NCBI GenBank assembly: GCA_028822575.1
Contig: JAPKDN010000015.1
Span: 1 to 17,449, forward strand
Source of the DNA: Alphaproteobacteria bacterium
GTDB taxonomy: Bacteria; Pseudomonadota; Alphaproteobacteria; Thalassobaculales; Thalassobaculaceae
Direction of reading: 5' to 3'
DNA: 17,449 nt
Shown: piece after piece, positions 8,066 to 15,791 of the stretch
Numbering within the stretch: position 1 is the stretch's first letter
How the letters are laid out: the number at the start of each line of letters is the position of its first letter
The notes under the pieces: generated by a model
What the model was told of the DNA's origin: nothing
Seen by the model: the letters and a program-made list of their open reading frames with translations, nothing else
Databases searched by the model: none
Program-made: the position numbers and the translations under genes

Positions 8066-8289
8066 CGGTGTTCCCTCCCGGCGGCTGGTTGTTGTCACCT
8101 AACGGGCACGCACCGACCCAGAGGACCCAGGCTGGGCCCGTTTCACCCCATACAGCCATGGAGTCTAATGTCGTATCGGATTTAGGTCGCTGAACGATGC
8201 TCAAAAGATAGATACTATCGCTCCAGGGCTCTCCTGTAATCGTCGCGACATATTGCCGCCACGATCACGGAGAACGTTGTCCTTGCGGA
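8066..8289 (-). other. Rubrerythrin to Fe-S gene spacer with inverted repeats
   Basis: This 224-nt spacer inside the operon holds no gene that I can support. Two inverted repeats are visible: GATAG-ATA-CTATC (8207-8219), and on the minus strand an RNA stem GGGCCCA-GCC-TGGGTCC (8123-8139, seven pairs including one G-U). Neither is followed by a T-run. They could stabilise or process the mRNA, or the spacer could hold a second promoter, but I see no strong -35/-10 pair. Confidence 0.4.
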
Positions 8290-8709
8290 CTATTCCATCG
8301 TGTCCAAAGCTTTTTGGAAACGGCCCGCGTGGCTACGCTCCGCTTTTGCCAAGGTTTCGAACCAATCAGCTATTTCGTCGAAGCCTTCATGGCGCGCGGT
8401 CTTGGCCATCCCGGGATACATGTCTGTGTACTCGTGGGTCTCACCAGCAATGGCGGCCTTGAGGTTATCGTCTGTGCCGCCAATCGGCTTTCCGGTCGCC
8501 GGGTCGCCGGTCTCTTCAAGAAATTCAAGATGACCGTGCGCATGCCCGGTCTCGCCTTCGGCCGTCGAACGAAAAACCGCCGCCACGTCGTTATGGCCTT
8601 CGATATCCGCCTTTTGAGCAAAATACAGATAACGCCTATTCGCCTGAGATTCGCCAGCAAACGCCGCCTTGAGATTTTCTTCGGTCTTAGAGTCCTTGAG
8701 GCCCGCCAT
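8290..8709 (-). CDS. Rubrerythrin (diiron domain only)
   Basis: A 139-aa cytosolic ferritin-like diiron protein, expected to reduce hydrogen peroxide. The iron ligands appear in order: Glu20 (GESQAN), Glu53 and His56 (EGETGHA), Glu90 and Glu93 (AGETHEY), Glu124 and His127 (AERSHAG), with spacing matching Desulfovibrio rubrerythrin. The usual C-terminal rubredoxin domain (two CxxC motifs) is absent, so electrons must come from a separate protein, perhaps the Fe-S protein downstream. The two halves resemble each other ([10 protein letters not shown] and [10 protein letters not shown]), reflecting the ancient four-helix duplication. It starts at 8709, supported by GGGAG 7 nt upstream; an in-frame ATG at 8727 is less likely. 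It is the first gene of the operon, behind a promoter at 8792-8821. Confidence 0.93.
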   Translation of the reverse strand: MAGLKDSKTEENLKAAFAGESQANRRYLYFAQKADIEGHNDVAAVFRSTAEGETGHAHGHLEFLEETGDPATGKPIGGTDDNLKAAIAGETHEYTDMYPGMAKTARHEGFDEIADWFETLAKAERSHAGRFQKALDTME

Positions 8710-8788
8710 TTTGGTCTCCCTATTCAAACTTTATAACGCCCATGCCGCCATCGATCCATTCGCCGACGCACTGTAGCTGCAGATGCGT

Positions 8789-8805
8789 GAAGTTATAGAA
8801 ACTTC
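8789..8805. promoter_or_regulatory. Palindrome over the -10 of the rubrerythrin promoter
   Basis: A perfect 6-5-6 inverted repeat, GAAGTT-ATAGA-AACTTC. It covers the predicted -10 hexamer (8792-8797) of the rubrerythrin promoter. A protein bound here would block RNA polymerase, so it is a candidate repressor operator; it does not closely match the Irr element upstream. Confidence 0.45.
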
Positions 8806-8821
8806 GGAGAGGACCCGTCAA
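8792..8821 (-). promoter_or_regulatory. Putative sigma70-type promoter of the rubrerythrin operon
   Basis: On the minus strand, TTGACG (8816-8821) is followed after 18 nt by TATAAC (8792-8797). Both hexamers match the consensus at five of six bases. Transcription would start near 8785, leaving a leader of about 75 nt before the rubrerythrin ATG at 8709. Confidence 0.65.
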
Positions 8822-8827
8822 GGCAAT

Positions 8828-8844
8828 TTAGAATGGTTCGAAAA
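8828..8844. promoter_or_regulatory. Candidate Irr-binding site (iron control element-like)
   Basis: TTTAGAA-TGG-TTCGAAA, a 7-3-7 inverted repeat that differs by one base from the ICE-type pattern TTTAGAA-N3-TTCTAAA as I recall it for alphaproteobacterial Irr. It lies 6 nt upstream of the -35 of the rubrerythrin promoter, centred near -51, and just downstream of the irr gene itself. The position would suit activation, or repression together with the neighbouring sites. Confidence 0.6.
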
Positions 8845-8850
8845 ACCACT

Positions 8851-8867
8851 TTAACACATTGTTAAAT
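8851..8867. promoter_or_regulatory. Perfect 7-3-7 palindrome between irr and the rubrerythrin promoter
   Basis: TTTAACA-CAT-TGTTAAA is a perfect inverted repeat with the same geometry as the ICE-like site, whose centre is 23 bp away (about two helical turns). It matches the ICE pattern at 10 of 14 arm positions. Alternatively it is the irr terminator: on the minus strand it lies 10 nt past the irr stop and a TTTTT run follows 4 nt after the stem, although the stem is AT-rich. Confidence 0.5.
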
Positions 8868-8877
8868 AACCCTTAGT

Positions 8878-9306
8878 TTAATGACCGTCCGAACGAAGTC
8901 TAACCACGACGTCGATCCTGTGAACCGTGTAGCCTTCTGGAATTTCCGGTAGCGAATCCAGGTTCACTAGATCGCCGGGAATGTCCAGCAATTGGCCGTT
9001 TGTCTCATTGTAAAGGTGATGATGGTCGCTAACATTTGTGTCGAAATAAGCCCGCCCCGCCTCGACAACTACTTCGCGAACCAGGCCTGCGGCAAGTAAT
9101 TGATGTAAGGTATTGTAAACGGTCGCCAACGAAATCGTGGCGCCTTCAAGCTCGGCTTCCGAATGCAATTGCTCAGCTGTGACGTGGCGATCGCCGTGCT
9201 CGAACAGGACTTGGGTCAATAAGAGACGTTGTCGCGTGGGCCGCAATCCCGCACGATCCAAAATAGACGTCGCCTTCTCCCGCGACCTGCACGAGGCGTC
9301 AGCCAT
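8878..9306 (-). CDS. irr: Fur-family iron response regulator Irr
   Basis: A 142-aa Fur-superfamily DNA-binding regulator. In alphaproteobacteria Irr senses iron through heme and controls heme, Fe-S and iron-uptake genes. The winged-helix part (about 10-76) includes LRPTRQRLLL and the recognition region ATISLATVYNTLHQL. The dimerisation part has SDHHHLYNE with His95-97, the triple His typical of Irr rather than Fur. The CxxC structural zinc sites of classical Fur are absent (only Cys6), and no N-terminal heme-regulatory Cys-Pro motif as in Bradyrhizobium Irr is seen. GGAG 5 nt before ATG 9306 sets the start; a GTG at 9312 would overlap that site. The linkage to divergent fabA-fabB-fabI is common in alphaproteobacteria. 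A TTGACA (9376-9381) on its strand is a possible -35, but no well-spaced -10 is seen. Confidence 0.85.
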   Translation of the reverse strand: MADASCRSREKATSILDRAGLRPTRQRLLLTQVLFEHGDRHVTAEQLHSEAELEGATISLATVYNTLHQLLAAGLVREVVVEAGRAYFDTNVSDHHHLYNETNGQLLDIPGDLVNLDSLPEIPEGYTVHRIDVVVRLRSDGH

Positions 9307-9457
9307 AATCACTCCAATCCCAGCTCAGGTTCCATTTGTCCGCATGATTATCAAAAATCAGAAACCACGAAGTCTTGTCAAGTATGTGATGTCGAGCGGG
9401 GATGATCGGGCCGAATTAATCCGCCTATAAGCGTGCAGGAAAGAGAAGGTCTTGGCG

Positions 9458-9479
9458 ACACTCCCGTAAGTGTGTTTTT
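9458..9479 (+). terminator. Putative intrinsic terminator upstream of fabA
   Basis: ACACT-CCCGTA-AGTGT forms a 5-bp stem with a 6-nt loop, followed by G and TTTTT on the plus strand. No gene lies just upstream on this strand, so it may end a short leader or small RNA. The stem is short and the call is tentative. Confidence 0.4.
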
Positions 9480-9482
9480 CTA

Positions 9483-9523
9483 GAGGTCTGAGCCCCCGCG
9501 CGGTGCTACAAGTCACCTCCAGG
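9483..9523 (+). other. Possible structured leader of fabA
   Basis: In the fabA upstream region, GAGGT and ACCTC arms enclose AGC and GCT arms and a CCGCGCGG core, so the stretch could fold as a nested stem. It lies between the putative terminator and the fabA ribosome binding site. It is not recognised as any known riboswitch family. Confidence 0.25.
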
Positions 9524-9567
9524 GTCGTTAGTTTTTGTGATGATCGTTCTCTGAGGATTTGTGATAA

Positions 9568-10101
9568 GTGACGTCTCAACGAGCTTCAAGTTTCAGTTAC
9601 GACGACCTGATTGAGTGCGCCCAGGGGCGGCTTTTCGGACCGGGTAACCCACAATTGCCGATGCCCCCGATGCTGATGTGCGACCGCATCACCAACATTA
9701 GTGAAAGCGGAGGCGCCAACGGCAAGGGCCAGATCGAGGCGGAGTTTGATATCAAACCGGATCTCTGGTTCTTCAAATGCCATTTCGAGGGCGATCCGGT
9801 GATGCCTGGTTGCCTCGGGATGGATGCGCTATGGCAATTGGTGGGCTTCTCTCTGGGCTGGCTCGGTGGCCAGGGCTCTGGGCGAGCGATATCGGTGGGG
9901 GAGGTAAAGTTCATCGGCCAGGTTCTCCCAACTGCCAAGAAGCTGAAATTCCAACTAGACATGAAACGAGTGATCATGCGCCAGCTATGCATTGGAATCG
10001 CCGACGGGGTGGTTCTTTGCGATGGCGAGTCGGTTTTCGAGGCCAAGGACATCCGCGTTGGGCTGTTCAAGAACCCTGCCATTGCTGAGGGAGCGAACTG
10101 A
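9568..10101 (+). CDS. fabA: 3-hydroxydecanoyl-ACP dehydratase/isomerase
   Basis: A 177-aa bifunctional enzyme of anaerobic-type unsaturated fatty acid synthesis. It dehydrates 3-hydroxydecanoyl-ACP and isomerises the trans-2 product to cis-3-decenoyl-ACP. The hot-dog fold active site is visible in [20 protein letters not shown] (71-90), with His72 and Asp86 as the catalytic pair. Length and N-terminus ([26 protein letters not shown]) match alphaproteobacterial FabA. The start codon is GTG at 9568, with TGAGGA ending 10 nt upstream, a slightly long spacing; no better in-frame start exists. The stop overlaps the fabB start by one base (TGATG), so the two are translationally coupled. Confidence 0.96.
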   Translation: MTSQRASSFSYDDLIECAQGRLFGPGNPQLPMPPMLMCDRITNISESGGANGKGQIEAEFDIKPDLWFFKCHFEGDPVMPGCLGMDALWQLVGFSLGWLGGQGSGRAISVGEVKFIGQVLPTAKKLKFQLDMKRVIMRQLCIGIADGVVLCDGESVFEAKDIRVGLFKNPAIAEGAN

Positions 10102-11321
10102 TGCGCCGGGTCGTTGTCACAGGATTGGGCGTGGTATCCAGCATTGGAAACAACGCCGAGGAGGTCACGGCGTCGCTGCGGGAAGGCCGCTCGGGCATCA
10201 CCCATAGCGATGAATACCGAGACATGGGCTTTCGTAGCCATTTGTTCGGATCCTTGAAACTCACGCCAAGTGATCACATCGATCGAAAATTACTCAGGTT
10301 TATGGGTAATGGGGCTGCCTATACCTATATTGCGATGGATGAGGCGATAGCCGACGCGGGATTGGAATCCGCTGACGTCAGCGATCCGATGACCGGATTG
10401 ATTGTTGGGTCCGGGGGGCCGTCGACCTCCAACATGATGGCCGCCTTTGATCTGGCCCGGGAGAAGGGGCCCAAACGCGTCGGCCCGTATATGGTGCCTC
10501 GCGTGATGTCCAGTACGGTCTCCGCGACCCTCGCCACGTCTTTTAGAATCAAGGGTCTCAGTTATTCGATCAGTTCGGCTTGTTCGACCAGTTCGCACTG
10601 CATCGGCAACGCCTTCGAAATGATCCAGCTTGGCAAGCAAGACGTCATGTTCGCCGGCGGTGGCGAGGAACTGCACTGGTCGCTTTCGGTGTTATTCGAC
10701 GCGATGGGCGCCTTGTCCTCAAAGTATAACGACAATCCGACCAAGGCATCGCGGGCCTATGACGCGGATCGTGACGGGTTCGTGATCGCGGGCGGCGGCG
10801 GTGTTGTCGTGCTTGAGGAATTGGAGCGCGCGAAGGCGCGTGGCGCGAATATCTACGCAGAATTGGTCGGCTATGGCGCGACGTCGGACGGCGCCGACAT
10901 GGTTCAGCCGTCGGGCGAGGGCGCAGTCCGCTGCATGAATATGGCGCTGCGAGGGATCGAGGATCCGGTGGATTACATCAACACGCACGGCACTAGCACC
11001 CCGATCGGAGATACCAAGGAACTCGAAGCGATCACGGAGGTTTTCTCCCAGCGAAACGCCATTCCGGCGATCAGTTCAACCAAGTCCTTGTCCGGGCATT
11101 CCCAGGGCGCCGCCGGTGTTCATGAGGCGATCTATACCTTATTGATGATGAAGAACAATTTCCTAGCGGCCTCGGCGAATATCGAGACGCTCGACCCGGG
11201 CGCGGCCGGGATGCCAATTCTGCTTGATCGTCAGGACGACGTTAAAATCAATCTCGCGATGTCCAATAGCTTTGGATTCGGCGGCACCAACTCGGTGTTG
11301 GCGTTTCGTGCTCATGATTGA
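10101..11321 (+). CDS. fabB: Beta-ketoacyl-ACP synthase I
   Basis: A 406-aa condensing enzyme that elongates acyl-ACP, including the cis-3-decenoyl-ACP made by FabA, with malonyl-ACP. The catalytic residues are Cys161 ([10 protein letters not shown]), His296 ([11 protein letters not shown]), Lys328 ([11 protein letters not shown]) and His333. The C-terminal [10 protein letters not shown] glycine-rich motif is intact. Having FabB rather than only FabF next to FabA indicates the unsaturated fatty acid branch. A GAGGGAG ribosome binding site lies within the end of fabA, 7 nt from ATG 10101. Same operon as fabA and fabI. Confidence 0.96.
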   Translation: MRRVVVTGLGVVSSIGNNAEEVTASLREGRSGITHSDEYRDMGFRSHLFGSLKLTPSDHIDRKLLRFMGNGAAYTYIAMDEAIADAGLESADVSDPMTGLIVGSGGPSTSNMMAAFDLAREKGPKRVGPYMVPRVMSSTVSATLATSFRIKGLSYSISSACSTSSHCIGNAFEMIQLGKQDVMFAGGGEELHWSLSVLFDAMGALSSKYNDNPTKASRAYDADRDGFVIAGGGGVVVLEELERAKARGANIYAELVGYGATSDGADMVQPSGEGAVRCMNMALRGIEDPVDYINTHGTSTPIGDTKELEAITEVFSQRNAIPAISSTKSLSGHSQGAAGVHEAIYTLLMMKNNFLAASANIETLDPGAAGMPILLDRQDDVKINLAMSNSFGFGGTNSVLAFRAHD

Positions 11322-11372
11322 TCATGGCCCGTTCTTCCCCGTTGGAACTTTGATTGGGAGTATCACTTAACG

Positions 11373-12188
11373 ATGACCGAAACACGGGCATCGCATGGTG
11401 GCCTGATGGCGGGTCGAAAAGGCCTGATCATGGGAGTTGCGAATGATCGGTCGATCGCCTGGGGCATCGCCTCCGCGCTCGCAGCCCAAGGCGCCGAGCT
11501 TGCGTTCACCTATCAAAGTGACTCTATCGCCCGGCGGGTGACACCGCTGGCTGAGTCGGTTGGCTCATCGCTTGTGCTTGAATGCGATGTTTCGGACGAT
11601 GGCCAGCTGGATACATTATTCGCGGATTTGGCGCGTGAGTGGGGTGAATTGGACTTCGTGGTCCATGCCATCGCCTATTCGGACAAATCGGAACTCAAGG
11701 GGCGCTATGTTGATACGTCCCGGGAGAATTTTCGCAATACGTTGGATATTTCCTGCTTCTCCTTCACTAATGTGGCGCGACGCGCCGCGGCGATGATGAA
11801 GGACGGTGGGAGCATGATCACGCTCAGCTATCTCGGCTCGGTCCGGACCATTCCGAACTATAATGTCATGGGGATCGCCAAGGCGGCGCTGGAAGCTAGC
11901 GTGCGTTATATCGCGACTGATGTTGGTGGCCGGGGAATTCGCGTCAACGCCTTGTCTCCCGGCCCGATGCGGACCTTGGCGGGCTCGGCGATCGCGGACG
12001 CTCGCTATGTTTACCGATATTCCGAAACCAACTCTCCGCTGGCGCGGAATATAGATCTCGAGGAAGTCGGAAACGCGGCCTTGTTCCTGTTGAGTGATCT
12101 TTCTTCCGGCATGACCGGCGAGGTTCACTATGTTGACGGTGGCCTTCGTGTTGTAGGAATACCCAAGCCAAGGCCCGCCGGATCATAG
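11373..12188 (+). CDS. fabI: Enoyl-ACP reductase (NADH-type, triclosan-target family)
   Basis: A 271-aa short-chain dehydrogenase that performs the last reduction of each fatty acid elongation cycle. The glycine-rich cofactor site is GVANDRSIAWGIA (21-33). The catalytic Tyr163 and Lys170 lie in IPNYNVMGIAK (Tyr-x6-Lys, the FabI spacing). SYLGSVRT (152-159) and the substrate-loop region LSPGPMRTLAGSAIAD (194-209) also match. The annotated ATG has GGGAG 12 nt upstream, a long spacing; a second ATG at 11406 (MAGRKGLIMG) is possible, but the longer form fits related proteins. It lies 51 nt after fabB and is probably in the same operon. Confidence 0.94.
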   Translation: MTETRASHGGLMAGRKGLIMGVANDRSIAWGIASALAAQGAELAFTYQSDSIARRVTPLAESVGSSLVLECDVSDDGQLDTLFADLAREWGELDFVVHAIAYSDKSELKGRYVDTSRENFRNTLDISCFSFTNVARRAAAMMKDGGSMITLSYLGSVRTIPNYNVMGIAKAALEASVRYIATDVGGRGIRVNALSPGPMRTLAGSAIADARYVYRYSETNSPLARNIDLEEVGNAALFLLSDLSSGMTGEVHYVDGGLRVVGIPKPRPAGS

Positions 12189-12228
12189 ACAAGCCGGGAA
12201 GGTTATATTTCTCGAGATGAGGCCACTT

Positions 12229-13038
12229 TCAAGCGGCTGGTTCCAACAATAGGCCCGGATCGTCGGTGATGATCGCGTCCACGCCCCAGGCGAATAGATC
12301 CGACGCGCGTCGCGGGTCGTTGACCGTATAGGGAAAAATCAGTAATCCCTCGGCCTTGATCGCCCGCACGGTTTCCGACGCATCAAGCAATCCAGCGCTG
12401 GGATGCAGTGAAATACAGCCGAGGCGTCGAACCTCCTCACGCCAGTCAGGGCGCCATGCCGATATCAGAAGGCCACGAGGCCAATTGGCTCCCTCGTCCC
12501 GCAAGGTTTCCAGCGCCTCTATTTTGAAACTCGAAAACACAATTGATCCCGCGAGCGCCTTGTCCTCAACGTCAAGAACGGTATCAAGCATCGTCAACGC
12601 GGCAATCGCAGTCTCGTGCTCTTCCCCTGGGTTCGGCTTTATCTCGATATTCATGCCGAGGCCAAGGTCCCGGCAAAGGGTGATGGTCTCTTCTAATGTA
12701 GGGATAACCTCACCCTGAAAATCCGGCCCAAACCATCTCCCAGCGTCGAAACCTTGCAACCTCGTGGCAGTATGGGCCGAGACCGGCCCCTTGCCATCGC
12801 TCGTGCGTTCCAGCGTATCGTCATGAAAAATGATTGGAACGCCATCGGCGGAAAGACGGGCGTCGAACTCAATCCAATCGGCACCATCGATCGCGGCGCG
12901 TTGGAACGAGGCAAGAGTATTTTCCGGCGCCACGGCCATGGCGCCACGGTGCCCAATCAAACGGGGTGGTTTGGAAGATGCACCGCCACCAGGTCCGAAT
13001 CTGTAACCTGGTGGCGTTCTGTTTTGTCTTATTGTCAT
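12229..13038 (-). CDS. Glycerophosphodiester phosphodiesterase
   Basis: A 269-aa GDPD-family enzyme of TIM-barrel type that hydrolyses deacylated phospholipids to glycerol 3-phosphate and an alcohol. The active-site residues are visible: His30 and Arg31 (IGHRGA), Glu39-Asn-Thr (PENTLASF), Glu57 and Asp59 (IEFDARLS), His72 (IIFHDDTLERT) and Glu132 with Lys134 (NIEIKPNPG). The C-terminal YTVNDPRRASDLFAWGVDAIITDDP stretch (237-261) is typical. No signal peptide is seen, so it is probably cytosolic (UgpQ-like rather than GlpQ-like). It starts at 13038, 13 nt after the pnp stop, with a weak ribosome binding site, which suggests coupling to pnp translation. It converges with fabI. Confidence 0.93.
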   Translation of the reverse strand: MTIRQNRTPPGYRFGPGGGASSKPPRLIGHRGAMAVAPENTLASFQRAAIDGADWIEFDARLSADGVPIIFHDDTLERTSDGKGPVSAHTATRLQGFDAGRWFGPDFQGEVIPTLEETITLCRDLGLGMNIEIKPNPGEEHETAIAALTMLDTVLDVEDKALAGSIVFSSFKIEALETLRDEGANWPRGLLISAWRPDWREEVRRLGCISLHPSAGLLDASETVRAIKAEGLLIFPYTVNDPRRASDLFAWGVDAIITDDPGLLLEPAA

Positions 13039-13051
13039 GGCCAGCCGAAAA

Positions 13052-15178
13052 TCAAGCGTCGGCGGCGGCCTCTTCCTTGCCTTCCAGGTCCTCACCGGTT
13101 TCCTGGTCGACGGTCTTCATGCTCAGCTTCACCTTGCCGCGGTCATCGAAGCCGATGACCTTGACCTTGACCGCATCGCCCATGTTGACAACATCGGTGG
13201 TCTTGTTGACCCGACCTGGCATCAGTTCACTGATATGGACCAGGCCGTCGCGCGGGCCAAGGAAGTTGACGAAGGCGCCAAAGTCGACGGTCTTGACGAC
13301 CTTGCCGTTGTAAATGACCCCGATCTCCGGCTCGGCGACGATGGACCGGATCCAGTCGATCGCGGCCTGACCGGCGTCGCTGTCGACTGCCGCCACCTTG
13401 ACGACACCATCGTCATCGATGTCGATCTTGGCGCCGGTGACCTCGCAGATTTCGCGAATGACCTTACCGCCTGGGCCGATGATGTCACGGATCTTGTCTT
13501 TGTTGATCTGCATGGTCGTCACTCTGGGCGCGTGATCGGAAACGCCTTCGCGACCGCTGGTGATGGCTTTTTCCATCTCACCCAGAATGTGGAGCCGACC
13601 GTCACGGGCCTGATCCAGGGCAATTTTCATGATCTCTTCGGTGATCGAGGTGATCTTGATGTCCATCTGCAGAGAAGTGATGCCTTGATCGGTTCCAGCG
13701 ACCTTGAAGTCCATGTCTCCAAGATGATCCTCGTCACCAAGGATATCCGACAGAACCGCGAAGCGATCACCGTCCTTGATCAAGCCCATGGCGATACCCG
13801 CGCAAGGATGCTTGAGCGGAACACCGGCGTCCATCAGGGACATCGACGTGCCACAAACCGTCGCCATCGAGGAAGAGCCGTTCGACTCAGTAACCTCGGA
13901 AACCACCCGCAATGTATAGGGGAAGTCTTCCTTGGCCGGGATCAAAGGCTTCATCGCCCGCCAGGCCAGCTTGCCATGGCCGATTTCACGGCGGCCAGGG
14001 CCAAACATGCGACCCGCTTCACCGACCGAATAGGGCGGGAAGTTGTAATGCAGCATGAAGTGCTCACGATACTCACCCTCAAGCGCGTCGATGATCTGCT
14101 CGTCCTGGCCGGTACCAAGAGTGGTAACGACAAGCGCTTGGGTCTCGCCGCGCGTGAACAGAGCGGAGCCGTGGGCCCGCGGCAAAACGCCAACTTCGCC
14201 GACGATCGGGCGAACCGTTTTGGTGTCCCGGCCATCGATGCGTTTACCGGTATCGAGGATCGAACCGCGAACAATCTCGGACTCAAGGGCTTTCAAGACT
14301 TCCTTGCCGACGTTTAATTCCGCGTCGGTTTCGAGAAGCTCCATGCCCTTCTTCTTGGCGGCGGCAACCAGGTCCTGACGTTTGGCCTTGTCGGCAACCT
14401 GATAGGCGGCCTGAAGATCACCGGTAATCGCGGCCGAAAGCTTTTTCTTCACACTTTCGATTTCAGGTGCCGGGGCCGGCACGTCACGAGGTTCCTTGGC
14501 GCAAGCCTCGGCCAACTCGATGATCGCATTGATCACCTCCTGACAGGCCTTGTGGCCGAAGTTAACCGCGCCAAGCATCACGTCCTCGGACAGGTTATTA
14601 GCCTGCGACTCAACCATCAACACACCTTCATTGGTGCCGGCCATCAACAAATCAAGCTCCGAGGTCGGAACTTCCTGCTGGCCCGGGTTGAGGATATACG
14701 CTCCATCCTTGTATCCGACGCGGCAGCCCCCGATTGGGCCAAGGAAGGGCAAGCCTGAAATCGTCAGGGCGGCGGAGGCGCCGATCATGGCGACCACGTC
14801 CGGATCATTCTCGAGATCATGACTGAGAACGGTACAGATAACCTGGGTTTCACACTTGAAGCCCTTGACGAAGAGTGGCCGAATTGGGCGGTCGATCAGA
14901 CGCGAGACAAGAGTTTCCTTCTCGGTCGGACGTCCTTCGCGCTTGAAAAAACCACCCGGAATTTTACCGGCGGCGAAGGTCTTTTCCTGGTAGTTGACGG
15001 TCAGCGGAAAGAAATCAAGACCCGGTTTTGGGGTCCTGGCGCCGACAGCCGTACAGAGCACGGTGGTTTCGCCGAGGCTTGCCATCACGGCGCCATCGGC
15101 CTGGCGGGCGATTTTACCCGTTTCCAGGACAAGCTTGCGTCCGCCCCAATTAAGTTCCTTACGATATACTTCAAACAT
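13052..15178 (-). CDS. pnp: Polyribonucleotide nucleotidyltransferase (PNPase)
   Basis: A 708-aa phosphorolytic 3'-5' exoribonuclease, a trimeric part of the RNA degradosome. First RNase PH domain about 10-140, with [12 protein letters not shown] (78-89). Helical linker about 145-300. Second RNase PH domain about 320-540, with [17 protein letters not shown] (427-443) and metal-site residues Asp484, Asp490 and Lys492 in [12 protein letters not shown], matching Escherichia coli D486/D492/K494. KH domain about 555-612 with IIGPGGK (566-572). S1 domain about 618-688 ([17 protein letters not shown]). The C-terminus is a short acidic tail. It starts at 15178, where the family N-terminus MFEVYRKEL begins, with AGGGA upstream; the 33-codon open extension upstream is not family-like. 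It is preceded by a 326-nt gap with hairpins. Confidence 0.97.
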   Translation of the reverse strand: MFEVYRKELNWGGRKLVLETGKIARQADGAVMASLGETTVLCTAVGARTPKPGLDFFPLTVNYQEKTFAAGKIPGGFFKREGRPTEKETLVSRLIDRPIRPLFVKGFKCETQVICTVLSHDLENDPDVVAMIGASAALTISGLPFLGPIGGCRVGYKDGAYILNPGQQEVPTSELDLLMAGTNEGVLMVESQANNLSEDVMLGAVNFGHKACQEVINAIIELAEACAKEPRDVPAPAPEIESVKKKLSAAITGDLQAAYQVADKAKRQDLVAAAKKKGMELLETDAELNVGKEVLKALESEIVRGSILDTGKRIDGRDTKTVRPIVGEVGVLPRAHGSALFTRGETQALVVTTLGTGQDEQIIDALEGEYREHFMLHYNFPPYSVGEAGRMFGPGRREIGHGKLAWRAMKPLIPAKEDFPYTLRVVSEVTESNGSSSMATVCGTSMSLMDAGVPLKHPCAGIAMGLIKDGDRFAVLSDILGDEDHLGDMDFKVAGTDQGITSLQMDIKITSITEEIMKIALDQARDGRLHILGEMEKAITSGREGVSDHAPRVTTMQINKDKIRDIIGPGGKVIREICEVTGAKIDIDDDGVVKVAAVDSDAGQAAIDWIRSIVAEPEIGVIYNGKVVKTVDFGAFVNFLGPRDGLVHISELMPGRVNKTTDVVNMGDAVKVKVIGFDDRGKVKLSMKTVDQETGEDLEGKEEAAADA

Positions 15179-15504
15179 TCCTACTATTTCCCTACATCCA
15201 GGTCGCACCGGTCGAACCACACGAAACGAAAAGGCAAATTGCCGCGCCGCGTCGGCCCTGTAGGCCGCGCGCAGCACGTTAACGCGTGGTCAAGCTAAAG
15301 AAACTGCGTCACGCCAAATGCGAACACACATCGGTTGTGTGCGACCCTACGGTTTCCATATCCTTCTCAAGCGCGCCCTCAATGACATGGAACGCATGCC
15401 GGGTCAAACAGTGTTTGACACGATTCGGCACACGCGACCATGGCTGAAGATCAGCACGGAAACGTTTGAGTGTTTAATTTGTTGGACTAGTGGACGGCGC
15501 CTTG
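15179..15504 (-). other. rpsO-pnp intergenic leader with hairpins
   Basis: A 326-nt region without a convincing gene. It contains a perfect GTCAAAC-AGT-GTTTGAC repeat (15403-15419) and a CG(aa)CACACA-TCGGT-TGTGTGCG stem (15321-15343). In other bacteria the pnp leader carries a double-stranded stem cut by RNase III and used by PNPase to regulate its own mRNA, and a second promoter can lie here. TTGACC (15400-15405 region, minus strand) is a weak candidate -35 without a clear -10. Confidence 0.5.
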
Positions 15505-15519
15505 TTAACGGCGCAGTCC
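15492..15519 (-). terminator. Stem-loop at the rpsO stop (possible terminator or processing site)
   Basis: On the minus strand GGACTGCGCC and GGCGCCGTCC form a 10-nt stem with one T-C mismatch and an 8-nt loop that contains the rpsO stop codon. There is no T-run after it. It therefore looks like an mRNA stabilising or partial-termination hairpin rather than a full intrinsic terminator. Confidence 0.5.
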
Positions 15520-15774
15520 AAGGCTCTTGATGGTCTCGGCATAACGCTCTTCACTACGAGAGCGCAGATAATCGAGCAGGCGTCGACGCTGTCCAACCAT
15601 GATCAGCAATCCACGGCGGGAATGAAAATCCTTCTTGTGGATCTTCAAGTGCTCCGTGAGGTTGGAGATCCTCGTCGTCAGGATCGCGCACTGCACTTCA
15701 GGCGAACCGGTATCTCCTTCAACGCGACCGTACTGTTTGATCAGTTCGGCCTTTCTTTCTGGGGTAATCGACAT
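15505..15774 (-). CDS. rpsO: Small ribosomal subunit protein uS15
   Basis: An 89-aa primary 16S rRNA-binding protein of the 30S platform. Family length and motifs are intact: [66 protein letters not shown] and the end IKSLGLRR. The start at 15774 has GGAG 6 nt upstream; the longer open frame to 15825 lies over truB. It follows truB by 17 nt and precedes pnp, the classic gene order. Confidence 0.97.
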   Translation of the reverse strand: MSITPERKAELIKQYGRVEGDTGSPEVQCAILTTRISNLTEHLKIHKKDFHSRRGLLIMVGQRRRLLDYLRSRSEERYAETIKSLGLRR

Positions 15775-15791
15775 CAGATACTCCACTTTTA

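Noticed and set aside
7385..8185. 266-codon open frame on the plus strand
   Set aside because: It lies opposite the Fe-S oxidoreductase gene, whose cysteine motifs are clear; no ribosome binding site or family motif was seen in the plus-strand frame.
9347..9381. TTGACA and GATAAT on the minus strand upstream of irr as a promoter
   Set aside because: The two hexamers are good individually but separated by 23 nt, outside the normal spacing, so I do not list them as a promoter.
10541..10560. TTTAGAA half-site inside fabB
   Set aside because: Only one arm of the Irr-type repeat is present and it lies within conserved coding sequence.
13037..14317. 426-codon open frame on the plus strand
   Set aside because: It is antisense to pnp, which has full-length family similarity; the frame is open because of codon composition and its translation has no recognisable motif.
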